Assembly (NCBI GenBank): GCA_005798405.1
Contig: SYJQ01000006.1
Span: 1 to 43,485 of the forward strand
DNA from: Nitrosopumilaceae archaeon
GTDB lineage: Archaea; Thermoproteota; Nitrososphaeria; Nitrososphaerales; Nitrosopumilaceae
Direction of reading: 5' to 3'
DNA length: 43,485 nucleotides
Shown here one piece after another: positions 1-7,588 of the stretch (within the stretch, counting starts at the first letter, position 1; the number at the start of each line of letters is the position of its first letter). The notes under the pieces were generated by a model. The model saw nothing but the letters and a program-made list of their open reading frames with translations. It was not told where the DNA came from and searched no databases. Position numbers and translations under genes: made by a program.

Positions 1-39
1 AAAATAAAATAAAAAGTGACAGTCGTCTTTTCCTAACTT

Positions 40-684
40 CTAATATGTAGAAGTAGATTGGGACGATAGTCCAGTTGGTGTTGGTACAGATGGGAATTTG
101 TCTCCAACCTGTTGCTCTGCTACTGCAGATGCTTCTTGTAGGATTCTTTCGGTTTCCTCACTTGAAGCGCCAGTCTCCATGCTAAATGAGTCTCCGGCTA
201 AGGAGTCCATCATTAGACCATTGAGTGTCTGTGTCATGGAATTCAATTCCGAGTCTGCTTCTGGCATGAATCTTCCTAGTGATGACTTCAATCCCTTCAT
301 TGTAGACATCGCTGGGCCGATTGCTACCATAGCATCGCCTAGATCATGAATAGTTGTCAGTCTTAATTGGACTTGTTCCAATGACATTCTTGCATTGCCG
401 AGCATCTTTGTAACCTTACGAATTTCAGCTAATTCGTTTGACAAAACTCTGCTTGTACTTGTATCATGTTGCTGCATTGCAGTCACGACTCGCTGGAAGA
501 GTTGCGCGTCTCTTTCATGCAGTTTTCCAAGCATAGAGTCCATCTTTGATATTTGGACTTGTAGTTTGTTTACTGCTGTTTGGATTCGTGGTTTTAATGC
601 ACCTTGAGGTTTTATTGTCTCACGGAGTTTGTCGGTTACACCTGGTGTCTCTTGTCGAGCCCAAGTCTTATCGAAGTTTGGCAT
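40..684 (-). CDS. cdvB: CdvB-family ESCRT-III (Snf7-like) protein, copy 1
   Basis: This 214-residue protein matches the archaeal ESCRT-III core: a basic helical hairpin (residues about 20-110, with the LGNARMSLEQVQLRL stretch), further helices to about 150, an acidic helix near 170-192 and a proline-containing tail (FPSVPTPTG). In archaea, CdvB proteins polymerise on the inner membrane face and are remodelled by the AAA ATPase CdvC during division. A close paralogue lies at 25465-26106. Thaumarchaea usually carry several CdvB copies, so which one this is cannot be told from sequence. It is divergent from the racemase-like gene. Family assignment is firm; a role in division rather than vesicle formation is inferred. 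Confidence 0.9.
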   Translation of the reverse strand: MPNFDKTWARQETPGVTDKLRETIKPQGALKPRIQTAVNKLQVQISKMDSMLGKLHERDAQLFQRVVTAMQQHDTSTSRVLSNELAEIRKVTKMLGNARMSLEQVQLRLTTIHDLGDAMVAIGPAMSTMKGLKSSLGRFMPEADSELNSMTQTLNGLMMDSLAGDSFSMETGASSEETERILQEASAVAEQQVGDKFPSVPTPTGLSSQSTSTY

Positions 685-717
685 GTCAGGTGATTTAGAA
701 ATTAGCTCTTAATGGAC

Positions 718-752
718 AGAGTAAATTTAGATAAACTTTAGAGTAAATTTAG
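718..752. repeat. Tandem 13-bp direct repeat in the cdvB/racemase spacer
   Basis: The sequence AGAGTAAATTTAG occurs exactly at 718-730 and again at 740-752, a 22-bp period (about two helical turns). It lies between the divergent cdvB and racemase-like genes, 34-68 bases upstream of the cdvB start. The spacing fits binding of a regulator on one DNA face, but AT-rich sequence can repeat by chance. Confidence 0.4.
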
Positions 753-788
753 CTAACAAACTAATTCTAGATACAAATTTAATTAATC

Positions 789-1544
789 ATGGTAAAGATT
801 GCAGTCTTTGATTCAGGTTTGGGCTCATTATCTATAATTAATGCAATACAAAAAAAATGCAAGTCAGATATTATTTATTTTGCAGACCAGAAAAATTTTC
901 CTTATGGAAAAAAATCAAAAAAACAACTAGATACAATCATTAAACAAACAATAAAGATGTTAGAAGAAAATTTTTCTCCAGATGTCATAGTAATGGCATC
1001 AAACACTCCAAGCTTGATGCTAAAAATCACAAACAGAAAAGTAATTGGAGTGTATCCGCCATTAAGGGAAGCAATGTTGCTATCAAAGACAAAAAATATT
1101 GCAATGCTTGGAACGCAAGCTGCAATTAAAAGTAAAAGTTTGTCAAGTTACATAAAGAAATTTAATTTTTCAAAAAATAAAATTTACAAAGTAGATTCAT
1201 CCATATTAGTTGATCTTGTGGAATCAAACAAGTTTATTACAAACAAAAGATATTGCAAAAAAATTATCAGAAAAACATTATCAGATATTTTTTCAAATGA
1301 TATAGATGTAGCAACTTTATCAAGTACACACTTGTCATTTTTAAAATCATTGCTAAGTTTGGAATTTTCACATGTAAAATTTGTTGATCCTGCAGATATT
1401 GTAGCATGCAAAGTTCTTGCAAATATCAAAACAGAATCAAAGAAAAATACGATGAAAATTTTTACATCTGGAAATGTAACATCATTTCAAAAGAATCTGA
1501 ACAAATTGGGAATAAGAAATAAAGTAAATTACTTGTCTATTTGA
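789..1544 (+). CDS. Asp/Glu racemase-like protein lacking both catalytic cysteines
   Basis: The 251-residue protein has the glutamate racemase (MurI) layout: N-terminal FDSGLGSLS, YFADQKNFPYG near residues 30-40, an ASNTPS motif at 70-75 where active racemases have ACNTAS, GVYPP near 87-91, and SSTH at 178-181 where active racemases have GCTH. Both catalytic Cys positions are therefore Ser (71 and 179). Length is normal. Archaea lack peptidoglycan, so a MurI role is not expected. It may bind or isomerise another substrate, or be non-catalytic. Fold assignment is good; activity is doubtful. It overlaps the convergent cbiF by 8 bases. Confidence 0.75.
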   Translation: MVKIAVFDSGLGSLSIINAIQKKCKSDIIYFADQKNFPYGKKSKKQLDTIIKQTIKMLEENFSPDVIVMASNTPSLMLKITNRKVIGVYPPLREAMLLSKTKNIAMLGTQAAIKSKSLSSYIKKFNFSKNKIYKVDSSILVDLVESNKFITNKRYCKKIIRKTLSDIFSNDIDVATLSSTHLSFLKSLLSLEFSHVKFVDPADIVACKVLANIKTESKKNTMKIFTSGNVTSFQKNLNKLGIRNKVNYLSI

Positions 1545-2301
1545 CTTTAGCTTTTCTGTATCCATGACTGAATTTCTTGTCATACAGTTTTGAATACTCG
1601 TAAGTTTTTGGATCAATTACATCACTAATAATTACAATTGCAGTTCGTGTAATTTTTTCATCTCTGACTTTTTTTACAATATCATCTAGTGTTCCTTTGA
1701 TAATTTTTTGATCATCCCAGCTTGCTCTGTACACTACAGCGACTGGTGTAGATTTTTTGTATCCTCCAGCAACTGCCTCTTTTACAATATTAGAAAGCAG
1801 GTGAACGCTGAGGTAAAAAATAAGAGTTGCTTTATGTTTTGCAAGTTCTGATATCTTCTCTCTCTTTGGAACTTTGGTTCTTGATTCTGCTCTTGTAACA
1901 ATAATGGTTTGAGTAACACCGGGAAGTGTAAGTTGCATGCCAAGTGCAGCTGCTGAGGCTAAAAATGCAGTAATTCCTGGAATTATTATGGATTCAATTC
2001 CTTCTTTTGTCAGATTATCTATCTGTTCTTTGATTGCTCCATAGATTGATGGATCGCCATCATGCAGTCTAATTACTATCTTGCCATTTTTTGCATTTTT
2101 GCAAAGCAGATCAAAGATTTCTTCTCTTACTAGACCAGCTGCATCATGCAGTTCTCCTTTTTTGCATAACTTTAGAATTGGTGGAGGAATAAGAGATCCC
2201 GAGTAGACTATAACATCTGCTTTTTGAATTAATTTTTTTGCTTTGATTGTAATTAATTCCGGATCTCCTGGACCGCATCCTACAAAGTAAACTCTATACA
2301 C
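1537..2301 (-). CDS. cbiF: Cobalt-precorrin-4 C11-methyltransferase
   Basis: This is a tetrapyrrole SAM methyltransferase of 254 residues, the usual CbiF/CobM size. It opens with VYFVGCGPGDPELITIKAKKLI, the family glycine-rich motif, followed by ADVIVYSGSL, the loop RLHDGDPSIYGA, and PGITAFLASAAALG, all typical of the C11 enzyme. The reaction adds a methyl group at C11 of the corrin precursor in cobalamin synthesis. It is the last gene of a reverse-strand run cbiT-cbiL-cbiF and its start overlaps the end of cbiL by 8 bases, consistent with translational coupling. Confidence 0.92.
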   Translation of the reverse strand: MYRVYFVGCGPGDPELITIKAKKLIQKADVIVYSGSLIPPPILKLCKKGELHDAAGLVREEIFDLLCKNAKNGKIVIRLHDGDPSIYGAIKEQIDNLTKEGIESIIIPGITAFLASAAALGMQLTLPGVTQTIIVTRAESRTKVPKREKISELAKHKATLIFYLSVHLLSNIVKEAVAGGYKKSTPVAVVYRASWDDQKIIKGTLDDIVKKVRDEKITRTAIVIISDVIDPKTYEYSKLYDKKFSHGYRKAKVK

Positions 2302-3016
2302 GCTTTACCACCAAGATTGAAAAATATTTTGTTGTTAATGTTCCGTCATTGACTTCGCCCAGTGTAAGTTTTCGGATAATTTCATTTTCTGTTCCAAGAT
2401 CCTGTCCTATTGCAAAAATAGAATTATCAGGAAAGCCAGCTTCTCTTAGCAAGTCAATTACCTTATCAAAATATCTACCGTCCTTTAAGAAAACCATTGT
2501 CTCAGAATTTTTTGCAATCTCCTTTACTGTACTCAAGTCATAGCATGATGGAATTATTGCAACTTTTTCTGCGCCTTCTGCAATGCTTACACCAACTTTT
2601 GCTGCAAATGTAAACATGGAAACAATTCCTGGAATCACACTAATTTTAATTTCTGGGTGATTCAATTCAATGTCTTTATGCATGTAAATCCAAGTGCTGT
2701 ACAAGTATGGATCACCTATTGTAAGATAGACGACATTTTTTCCTGTCAATACTTTTTCAGCCATTATCTTTGCATTTTTCTTCCATGTTGCCTCAAGAAT
2801 CTCTTTGTCTTTGGTCATTGGAAAGATTAATTTTATGATCTCTTGGTTTTTTGATTTGTCAATTAGTGAAGATACAATGGAAAATGCAATGCTTGGCCTG
2901 TCCTCACCTGATGCGGGACACATTATGGTATCGGCGTTTTGAATTGCCTTTGCAGCCTTTACTGTAAGAAGTTCAGGATCACCTGGACCCACTCCGATTC
3001 CGATTAATTCAGGCAT
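2294..3016 (-). CDS. cbiL: Precorrin-2 / cobalt-factor II C20-methyltransferase
   Basis: A 240-residue tetrapyrrole methyltransferase beginning ELIGIGVGPGDPELLTVKAAK, with ADTIMCPASGEDRPS near residue 30, VYLTIGDPYLYSTW near 95-108 and PGIVSMFTFAAKVG near 128. The Y-L-T-I-G-D-P-Y-L-Y-S-T region and the length are typical of CobI/CbiL, which methylates C20 early in corrin synthesis. It lies between cbiT (36-base gap) and cbiF (8-base overlap). With three corrin methylation genes together, a function in de novo B12 production is well supported. Confidence 0.92.
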   Translation of the reverse strand: MPELIGIGVGPGDPELLTVKAAKAIQNADTIMCPASGEDRPSIAFSIVSSLIDKSKNQEIIKLIFPMTKDKEILEATWKKNAKIMAEKVLTGKNVVYLTIGDPYLYSTWIYMHKDIELNHPEIKISVIPGIVSMFTFAAKVGVSIAEGAEKVAIIPSCYDLSTVKEIAKNSETMVFLKDGRYFDKVIDLLREAGFPDNSIFAIGQDLGTENEIIRKLTLGEVNDGTLTTKYFSILVVKRV

Positions 3017-3052
3017 AAAAAACAGAGTTTTATTCCCAATTAAAAATCTAGA

Positions 3053-3640
3053 TTAGATCTTTGTTGCAGAAATTATTGTGACTGGATTTCTAGCAAGCAT
3101 CATGGTACCTGTTGAGGTCTTTCTGCTCTTAGAGATGGTTACTTGAGTAATATCTACAGAGTCAAACTGTAATTTCTCCAAAGATTTCAAGACAGAGTAC
3201 AAAGTCTCAATTAAGATTATTCCAATGACTATTCTTCCTCCAGATTTTAGTTTGTTTTGGCATAGATTGACAATCTCTTCTGTATCACCTCCAGTTCCCC
3301 CTACAAATATCGCATCAGCTAAATCAAGTTCTGAGATCTTTTCTTTTGCATTGCCAAGTATTACAGAGATGTTTGTCAGTCCAAATTTTTCAATATTTTT
3401 TTTTGTTAATTCAATTGCATTTGGATCATAATCTATTGCAATTACCTTACCTGATTCAACTTGAATTGCAGCTTCAATAGATATTGAACCGCTTCCACAT
3501 CCTATATCATATACAGTATATCCCGGACAAAGTCTTGCCTTGCTGATTTGTATTACTCGAACTTCTTCTTTTGTTATTGGTACACTCTCAGAGCGCTCAA
3601 ATGCATCATCAGGAATTCCAGGTGTTTTATAATTCCACAT
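3053..3640 (-). CDS. cbiT: Cobalt-precorrin-7 C15-methyltransferase (decarboxylating)
   Basis: A class I SAM methyltransferase with motif I VYDIGCGSGSISIEAA, an acidic VIAIDYDPNAIELTKKN strand, GNAKEKI, and the CbiT signatures DAIFVGGTGGDTEEIV and a late GTMMLARNPV. CbiT methylates C15 and decarboxylates the C12 acetate side chain. An upstream ATG at 3694 is in frame, but it would overlap the preceding gene by 44 bases and add residues not typical of CbiT. The ATG at 3640 gives PGIPDDAF near the start, as in known CbiT proteins, and an 10-base gap, so I use it (195 residues). Confidence 0.88.
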   Translation of the reverse strand: MWNYKTPGIPDDAFERSESVPITKEEVRVIQISKARLCPGYTVYDIGCGSGSISIEAAIQVESGKVIAIDYDPNAIELTKKNIEKFGLTNISVILGNAKEKISELDLADAIFVGGTGGDTEEIVNLCQNKLKSGGRIVIGIILIETLYSVLKSLEKLQFDSVDITQVTISKSRKTSTGTMMLARNPVTIISATKI

Positions 3641-3650
3641 AGACCAAAAC

Positions 3651-4118
3651 TTATGATATTGGAGAAGGGATGCCAGATGAGACTGTACCTGCATGTACTA
3701 TAGTATAGGTTAGAATCCAGACAAACAAGTACAGGAAAATATAACTTCCTATTCCTTGTGTTACTATTTTCTTTTTATCAGATGACGGTAATTGCATATT
3801 CATCGATTTTGCAATGAATATAGTCACGATAAACATAATGATCATAAATGCAATTGATGCCCATCTTCTTTCTTCTCCCTGAATATCTTCAAAGAGAAAA
3901 GTTGCAAGAGTGCCAGCAATTACTGCAAAACCAACCCGTAACCAGAATAGCCTGTCTAATTTCTTGTCTTTTTCACTTTTTCCTTCTTGATTTACTATAG
4001 GTGTGGGATCGCTTGATTCTGTCTCGGGAATTTCGTTGTTTTCCTCTTTAACTAACTCTTTTTTAGAATTCTCAGGATCAGGTGTTGGTGCTGATTTCTT
4101 TTTTTTGAATTTTGCCAA
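3651..4118 (-). CDS. Three-helix membrane protein, EMC6/Rab5ip-like
   Basis: This 155-residue protein has a charged, lysine-rich and disordered cytoplasmic N-terminus (1-54) and three predicted membrane helices (about 57-77, 86-104 and 122-142). The last helix, IFLYLFVWILTYTIVHA, closely resembles the C-terminal helix of eukaryotic EMC6 (pattern L-F-W-x-x-L-Y-x-x-V-H), and helix 1 has the small-residue pattern of the same family. EMC6 is a core subunit of the ER membrane-protein insertase. An insertase role here is inference. It is probably the first gene of the cbiT-cbiL-cbiF run. A generic hypothetical membrane protein is the alternative. Confidence 0.6.
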   Translation of the reverse strand: MAKFKKKKSAPTPDPENSKKELVKEENNEIPETESSDPTPIVNQEGKSEKDKKLDRLFWLRVGFAVIAGTLATFLFEDIQGEERRWASIAFMIIMFIVTIFIAKSMNMQLPSSDKKKIVTQGIGSYIFLYLFVWILTYTIVHAGTVSSGIPSPIS

Positions 4119-4222
4119 GTAAATTTCTAGGTTGACTCTGATTAGCCTTGTTTAAAATCTTTGGTCATAAAATGGGCATAAAATAGAGTAAGAGTATAAT
4201 TTCGGATACAGGACAGATTGTT

Positions 4223-6139
4223 GTGACTCTTGCAGGAATAGAACTTCGTTATTTGGTGAATCAGATTTCAGAGGAAGCAAATGATTACTATGTTAGTAAC
4301 ATCTACGGTGTGACAAAAGACAGCATACTATTCAAACTTCATCATACTGAAAAACCCGATATCTTTATGATGATATCCACATCTGGCGTTTGGTTAACAT
4401 CTGTGAAAATTGAGCAGATGGAGCCAAACAGATTACTAAAGAGATTACGAAGTGATCTGTTACGACTGAAATTAAAAAAAATAGAACAGATTGCATCAGA
4501 AAGAATTGCATATTTTACTTTTGCAGGATTCGATAAGGAGTTTGTAATTGTTGGTGAATTTTTTGGTGAAGGAAATATTTTGCTCTGCAACAACGAGATG
4601 AAGATTCTTGCATTGCAGCATTCTATTGATGTAAGACATAGAAAACTTGGTGTTGGTCTGGTGTATACACCACCACCTTTGAATGGCATAGATGTAATCA
4701 AGGTAACAGAGACAGATTTTGAAGAATTAAAGACATCAGATTTGGCTTCAGCAAAATGGCTTGGACGAACATTGGGATTGCCAAAAAAATATGTCGAGGG
4801 AATATTTGAAATCTCTAGTATTGAACCAAAATGTATAGGAAAAGATCTAACATCTGAACAAATAAAGAAACTTTACGATACAACAAAAGATATTGTTACA
4901 AATGTAATTACAGGCAAACATGAGCCAGTTATTATCAGAGATGAAAAAACAGAGATTGTTCCTGTCAGATTAGGAAAGTTAGATGAAAAATGCACCATTG
5001 TCAATAGCTTCATCGAGGGATTGGATACTGTTTTTACAGAAAATCTTGTAGAAGTGGGCAAATCAATTCAAACTGGCGGCTCTGATAAGAAAATAAAAGA
5101 ACTTGAGAGTCAGCTAGCAGAGCAAGAAAGAGCAATAGACACAGTAAAAGAAAAGTCAAGTCACATAACTAGTGTAGCCAATTCACTTTTTGAGATGATC
5201 TCAAAGGGCATTACATCTATTGAAGATCCAAGGGCTCAGGAGATTTTGGAAACTCACAAGTCGAAATTAGCTAAAGAGAAAGGATTTACACTTATCATAG
5301 TTGATGATGAAAAGATTAAGATAAACTCGCAATCACCAATGCAATCAATTGCATCAGTACTGTTTAATGAAGCAAAACAAAAATCAGGTGCAATAAAGTC
5401 AATTGAGCAAATTAAAATCAACACGCAAAAAAAGATAGCAAAGTTACAAAACAAAGCTGAGACAGAAAAAGAGTCAGTTTCATTTGCAGAGATTAGAAAA
5501 AAGAACTGGTATGAAAGGTACAGGTGGTTTTTCACATCAGATGGAATTCTTGCAATAGGCGGCAGAGATGCTCCCTCAAATTCTGCCGTAGTAAGAAAAC
5601 ATTTAGAAAAAAATGACAAAATATTTCATGGTGATATTTTTGGATCTCCATTTTTTATTCTAAAAGATGTAGAAAATCTACCTACAGCAAGTTTGAATGA
5701 GGTTGCTCATGCAACTGTTTGTTTTAGCAGAGCATGGAGAGAAGGAATGTATGGTGTTAATGCATATTGGGTAAATCCAGAACAAGTCAAAAAATCAGCC
5801 CCAAGCGGACAATTTCTTCCAAAAGGATCATTTACCATAGAAGGACAACGAAATTTTGTCAAGATATCCACACTAAAGCTTGCAGTAGGAATAATGCCAC
5901 AGGGAGATGATTATGTAGTGACATGTGGTCCTCCTGAAACAATTAAAAAAAATTCTATCTGTTATGCAATAATTGAACCACATGGATCAGAAATGGTAGA
6001 TATTGCAAAGAAGATAAGATTGGAATTTTTAAAACTGCAAGAAGAGATTGCAAAGAAGATAAGCATAGATGATTTTGTACGTGCACTTCCAGCAGGAGCA
6101 AGTCAGATTACAGAAGTGGGTTTAGGGGATGCCTCTTAA
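4223..6139 (+). CDS. rqcH: RqcH/NEMF-family ribosome quality-control protein (NFACT)
   Basis: The 638-residue protein has NFACT-N at about 1-200 (start GIELRYLVNQI; YVSNIYGV; SIDVRHRKLGVG near 134-146), a long helical hairpin at about 285-430, and the NFACT-R domain from about 430 (NWYERYRWFFTSDG, IGGRDAPSN, HGDIFGSPFFILK). Rqc2/NEMF/RqcH binds obstructed large ribosomal subunits and recruits tRNA to add C-terminal tails. The NFACT-N Asp-Arg motif appears as ER (93-94). The start is GTG with a TATAAT-like box at 4194-4199, 26 bases upstream, so the transcript may be leaderless. It overlaps the next gene by 11 bases. Confidence 0.92.
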   Translation: MTLAGIELRYLVNQISEEANDYYVSNIYGVTKDSILFKLHHTEKPDIFMMISTSGVWLTSVKIEQMEPNRLLKRLRSDLLRLKLKKIEQIASERIAYFTFAGFDKEFVIVGEFFGEGNILLCNNEMKILALQHSIDVRHRKLGVGLVYTPPPLNGIDVIKVTETDFEELKTSDLASAKWLGRTLGLPKKYVEGIFEISSIEPKCIGKDLTSEQIKKLYDTTKDIVTNVITGKHEPVIIRDEKTEIVPVRLGKLDEKCTIVNSFIEGLDTVFTENLVEVGKSIQTGGSDKKIKELESQLAEQERAIDTVKEKSSHITSVANSLFEMISKGITSIEDPRAQEILETHKSKLAKEKGFTLIIVDDEKIKINSQSPMQSIASVLFNEAKQKSGAIKSIEQIKINTQKKIAKLQNKAETEKESVSFAEIRKKNWYERYRWFFTSDGILAIGGRDAPSNSAVVRKHLEKNDKIFHGDIFGSPFFILKDVENLPTASLNEVAHATVCFSRAWREGMYGVNAYWVNPEQVKKSAPSGQFLPKGSFTIEGQRNFVKISTLKLAVGIMPQGDDYVVTCGPPETIKKNSICYAIIEPHGSEMVDIAKKIRLEFLKLQEEIAKKISIDDFVRALPAGASQITEVGLGDAS

Positions 6140-6623
6140 GGCAGAAGATGTTCCAATATTTTTTGTTGATGCGATGCTGGGAAACATTGCAAGAAAATTA
6201 AGACTGCTAGGCTATGATTCACAATATTTTTCAGATATTGATGATGAAAAATTAATTGAATCTGTAATTAAAGAAAAAAGAACAATCATTTCAAAGGATG
6301 TTGAATTAATTAATAAAGCCAAAAAACTCGGCATTAGATCAATTCACATTATACAAAAAGACGAGATTGAACAGTTTTTTGAAATAATTAGTGATGTGAA
6401 TTTGAAAATTCAGATAAATGGAGATACGTCAAGATGTCCCAAATGTAATTCATTAACTGAATCAGTTGACAAAGAAATCATAAAGGAAAAAATTCCTCAG
6501 GGAGTTTTCAAGTCAAATGACAGGTTCTGGAGATGCAAGGGTTGTAACAAGGTATACTGGGAAGGTACACATATTAAAAATCTGCAAGAGTTTGTAGGTA
6601 AGATAAATGAAAGATTACAATAA
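6129..6623 (+). CDS. Mut7-C RNase-domain protein with zinc ribbon
   Basis: A 164-residue protein with the Mut7-C (former DUF82) PIN-like fold: FFVDAMLGNIARKLRLLGYD at 10-29, an acidic YFSDIDDEKLI segment, and TIISKDVELINKAKKLG. The C-terminus has a zinc ribbon with CPKC (about 115-118) and CKGC (about 138-141), followed by KVYWEGTHIKNL. These proteins are predicted ribonucleases. It is co-directional with rqcH (11-base overlap) and the AMMECR1 gene (17-base overlap), which suggests one transcript and possibly a link to RNA or ribosome quality control. The family call is secure; the substrate is unknown. Confidence 0.88.
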   Translation: MPLKAEDVPIFFVDAMLGNIARKLRLLGYDSQYFSDIDDEKLIESVIKEKRTIISKDVELINKAKKLGIRSIHIIQKDEIEQFFEIISDVNLKIQINGDTSRCPKCNSLTESVDKEIIKEKIPQGVFKSNDRFWRCKGCNKVYWEGTHIKNLQEFVGKINERLQ

Positions 6624-7218
6624 TTTATCAGAAGATGATGGTCATATTCTTGTAAAGACTGCAAGAAGAATAGTTACTGAATATTTAAAAAATAACACAA
6701 AGCCAAAACTAGAAAAAGAATTTAAAAATAATTTTTCTTTTAAATCAGGCGTATTTGTAACTTTAAACAATACCATGGGATTAAGAGGCTGTATTGGATA
6801 TCCATTACCAGATAAATCATTGTTTGATGCTTTAGAAGATGCAGTGATATCAGCTGCAACAAAAGACCCAAGATTTCCTCCACTCAAACACAAAGAAATG
6901 GATTTAATTACATTTGAAGTGACCGTGCTTACACCGCCCAAGAAAATTATTGTAAGCAAACCTGAGGAATATCTCTCAAAGATCAAAGTAGGACGAGATG
7001 GATTAATTGTCAAAAATGGATTTTATTCGGGTTTACTATTGCCACAGGTTCCAGTAGAGTATGGATGGAATGAAGAAGAGTTTCTAGAATATACGTGTGA
7101 AAAAGCTGGATTGCCAAAAAATTATTGGAAAAATCCAGAAACAGAGATTCAAAAATTTGAAGGAATTGTTTTCAAAGAAGAAGAGCCAAATGGTACAGTA
7201 ATTAGAGAAGAGTTATAG
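6607..7218 (+). CDS. AMMECR1-domain protein
   Basis: The 203-residue protein covers the whole AMMECR1 domain, including the family hallmark GLRGCIGYPLPDKSL (around residues 58-72), ISAATKDPRFPPLKHKEMD and the late LLPQVPVEYGWNEEEFLEYTCEKAGL. The molecular function is unsettled. In other genomes it is often beside MEMO-family or radical SAM genes; here it closes the rqcH and Mut7-C run. Its ATG lies inside the end of the previous gene (17-base overlap). Its own 3' end overlaps the convergent dehydratase small-subunit gene by 17 bases. Confidence 0.9.
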   Translation: MKDYNNLSEDDGHILVKTARRIVTEYLKNNTKPKLEKEFKNNFSFKSGVFVTLNNTMGLRGCIGYPLPDKSLFDALEDAVISAATKDPRFPPLKHKEMDLITFEVTVLTPPKKIIVSKPEEYLSKIKVGRDGLIVKNGFYSGLLLPQVPVEYGWNEEEFLEYTCEKAGLPKNYWKNPETEIQKFEGIVFKEEEPNGTVIREEL

Positions 7219-7588
7219 GATTAGAAGATTCAGTATCTAGTGAGATTTTTTGTCCACTTTGAAGTGATGAAAATTTTTCATCATCTACAATTACAAGTGG
7301 AATGTTAGCCAGAGCACATCCAGTTGCAACAGTAAGATCTGCTTTTTGACAGATCATTGCAAGTGGTGCAGCATTATTTGATTTGATAGAGTAGATTGTA
7401 TATGCACCTACGCTGCTACCTACGCCGTTTGGAAATACTAGGATGCTATCTTTAATTGATTTGTGAAATAGCTCGTGATTTTTGTCGCTTATAACTCCAG
7501 TTTTTTTATCTACTGTACCTAGAAAGTTAATTGCATGTTGTGACTTTAGTATTATTCCCTGTGTTTTTCCTGAAACAAGAATTTTCAT
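7202..7588 (-). CDS. Phosphomevalonate dehydratase small subunit (aconitase X swivel, DUF126)
   Basis: A 128-residue swivel domain with the DUF126 pattern: GKTQGIILKSQHAINFLGTVD near the start, KDSILVFPNGVGSSVGAYTIYSI near 47-69, APLAMICQKADLTVATGCALANIPLV, and a final GQKISLDTES. With the large subunit it forms the archaeal aconitase X that dehydrates 5-phosphomevalonate to trans-anhydromevalonate phosphate in the modified mevalonate pathway, feeding membrane isoprenoids. The start overlaps the large-subunit stop by 4 bases (ATGA), indicating translational coupling. Confidence 0.92.
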   Translation of the reverse strand: MKILVSGKTQGIILKSQHAINFLGTVDKKTGVISDKNHELFHKSIKDSILVFPNGVGSSVGAYTIYSIKSNNAAPLAMICQKADLTVATGCALANIPLVIVDDEKFSSLQSGQKISLDTESSNPITLL

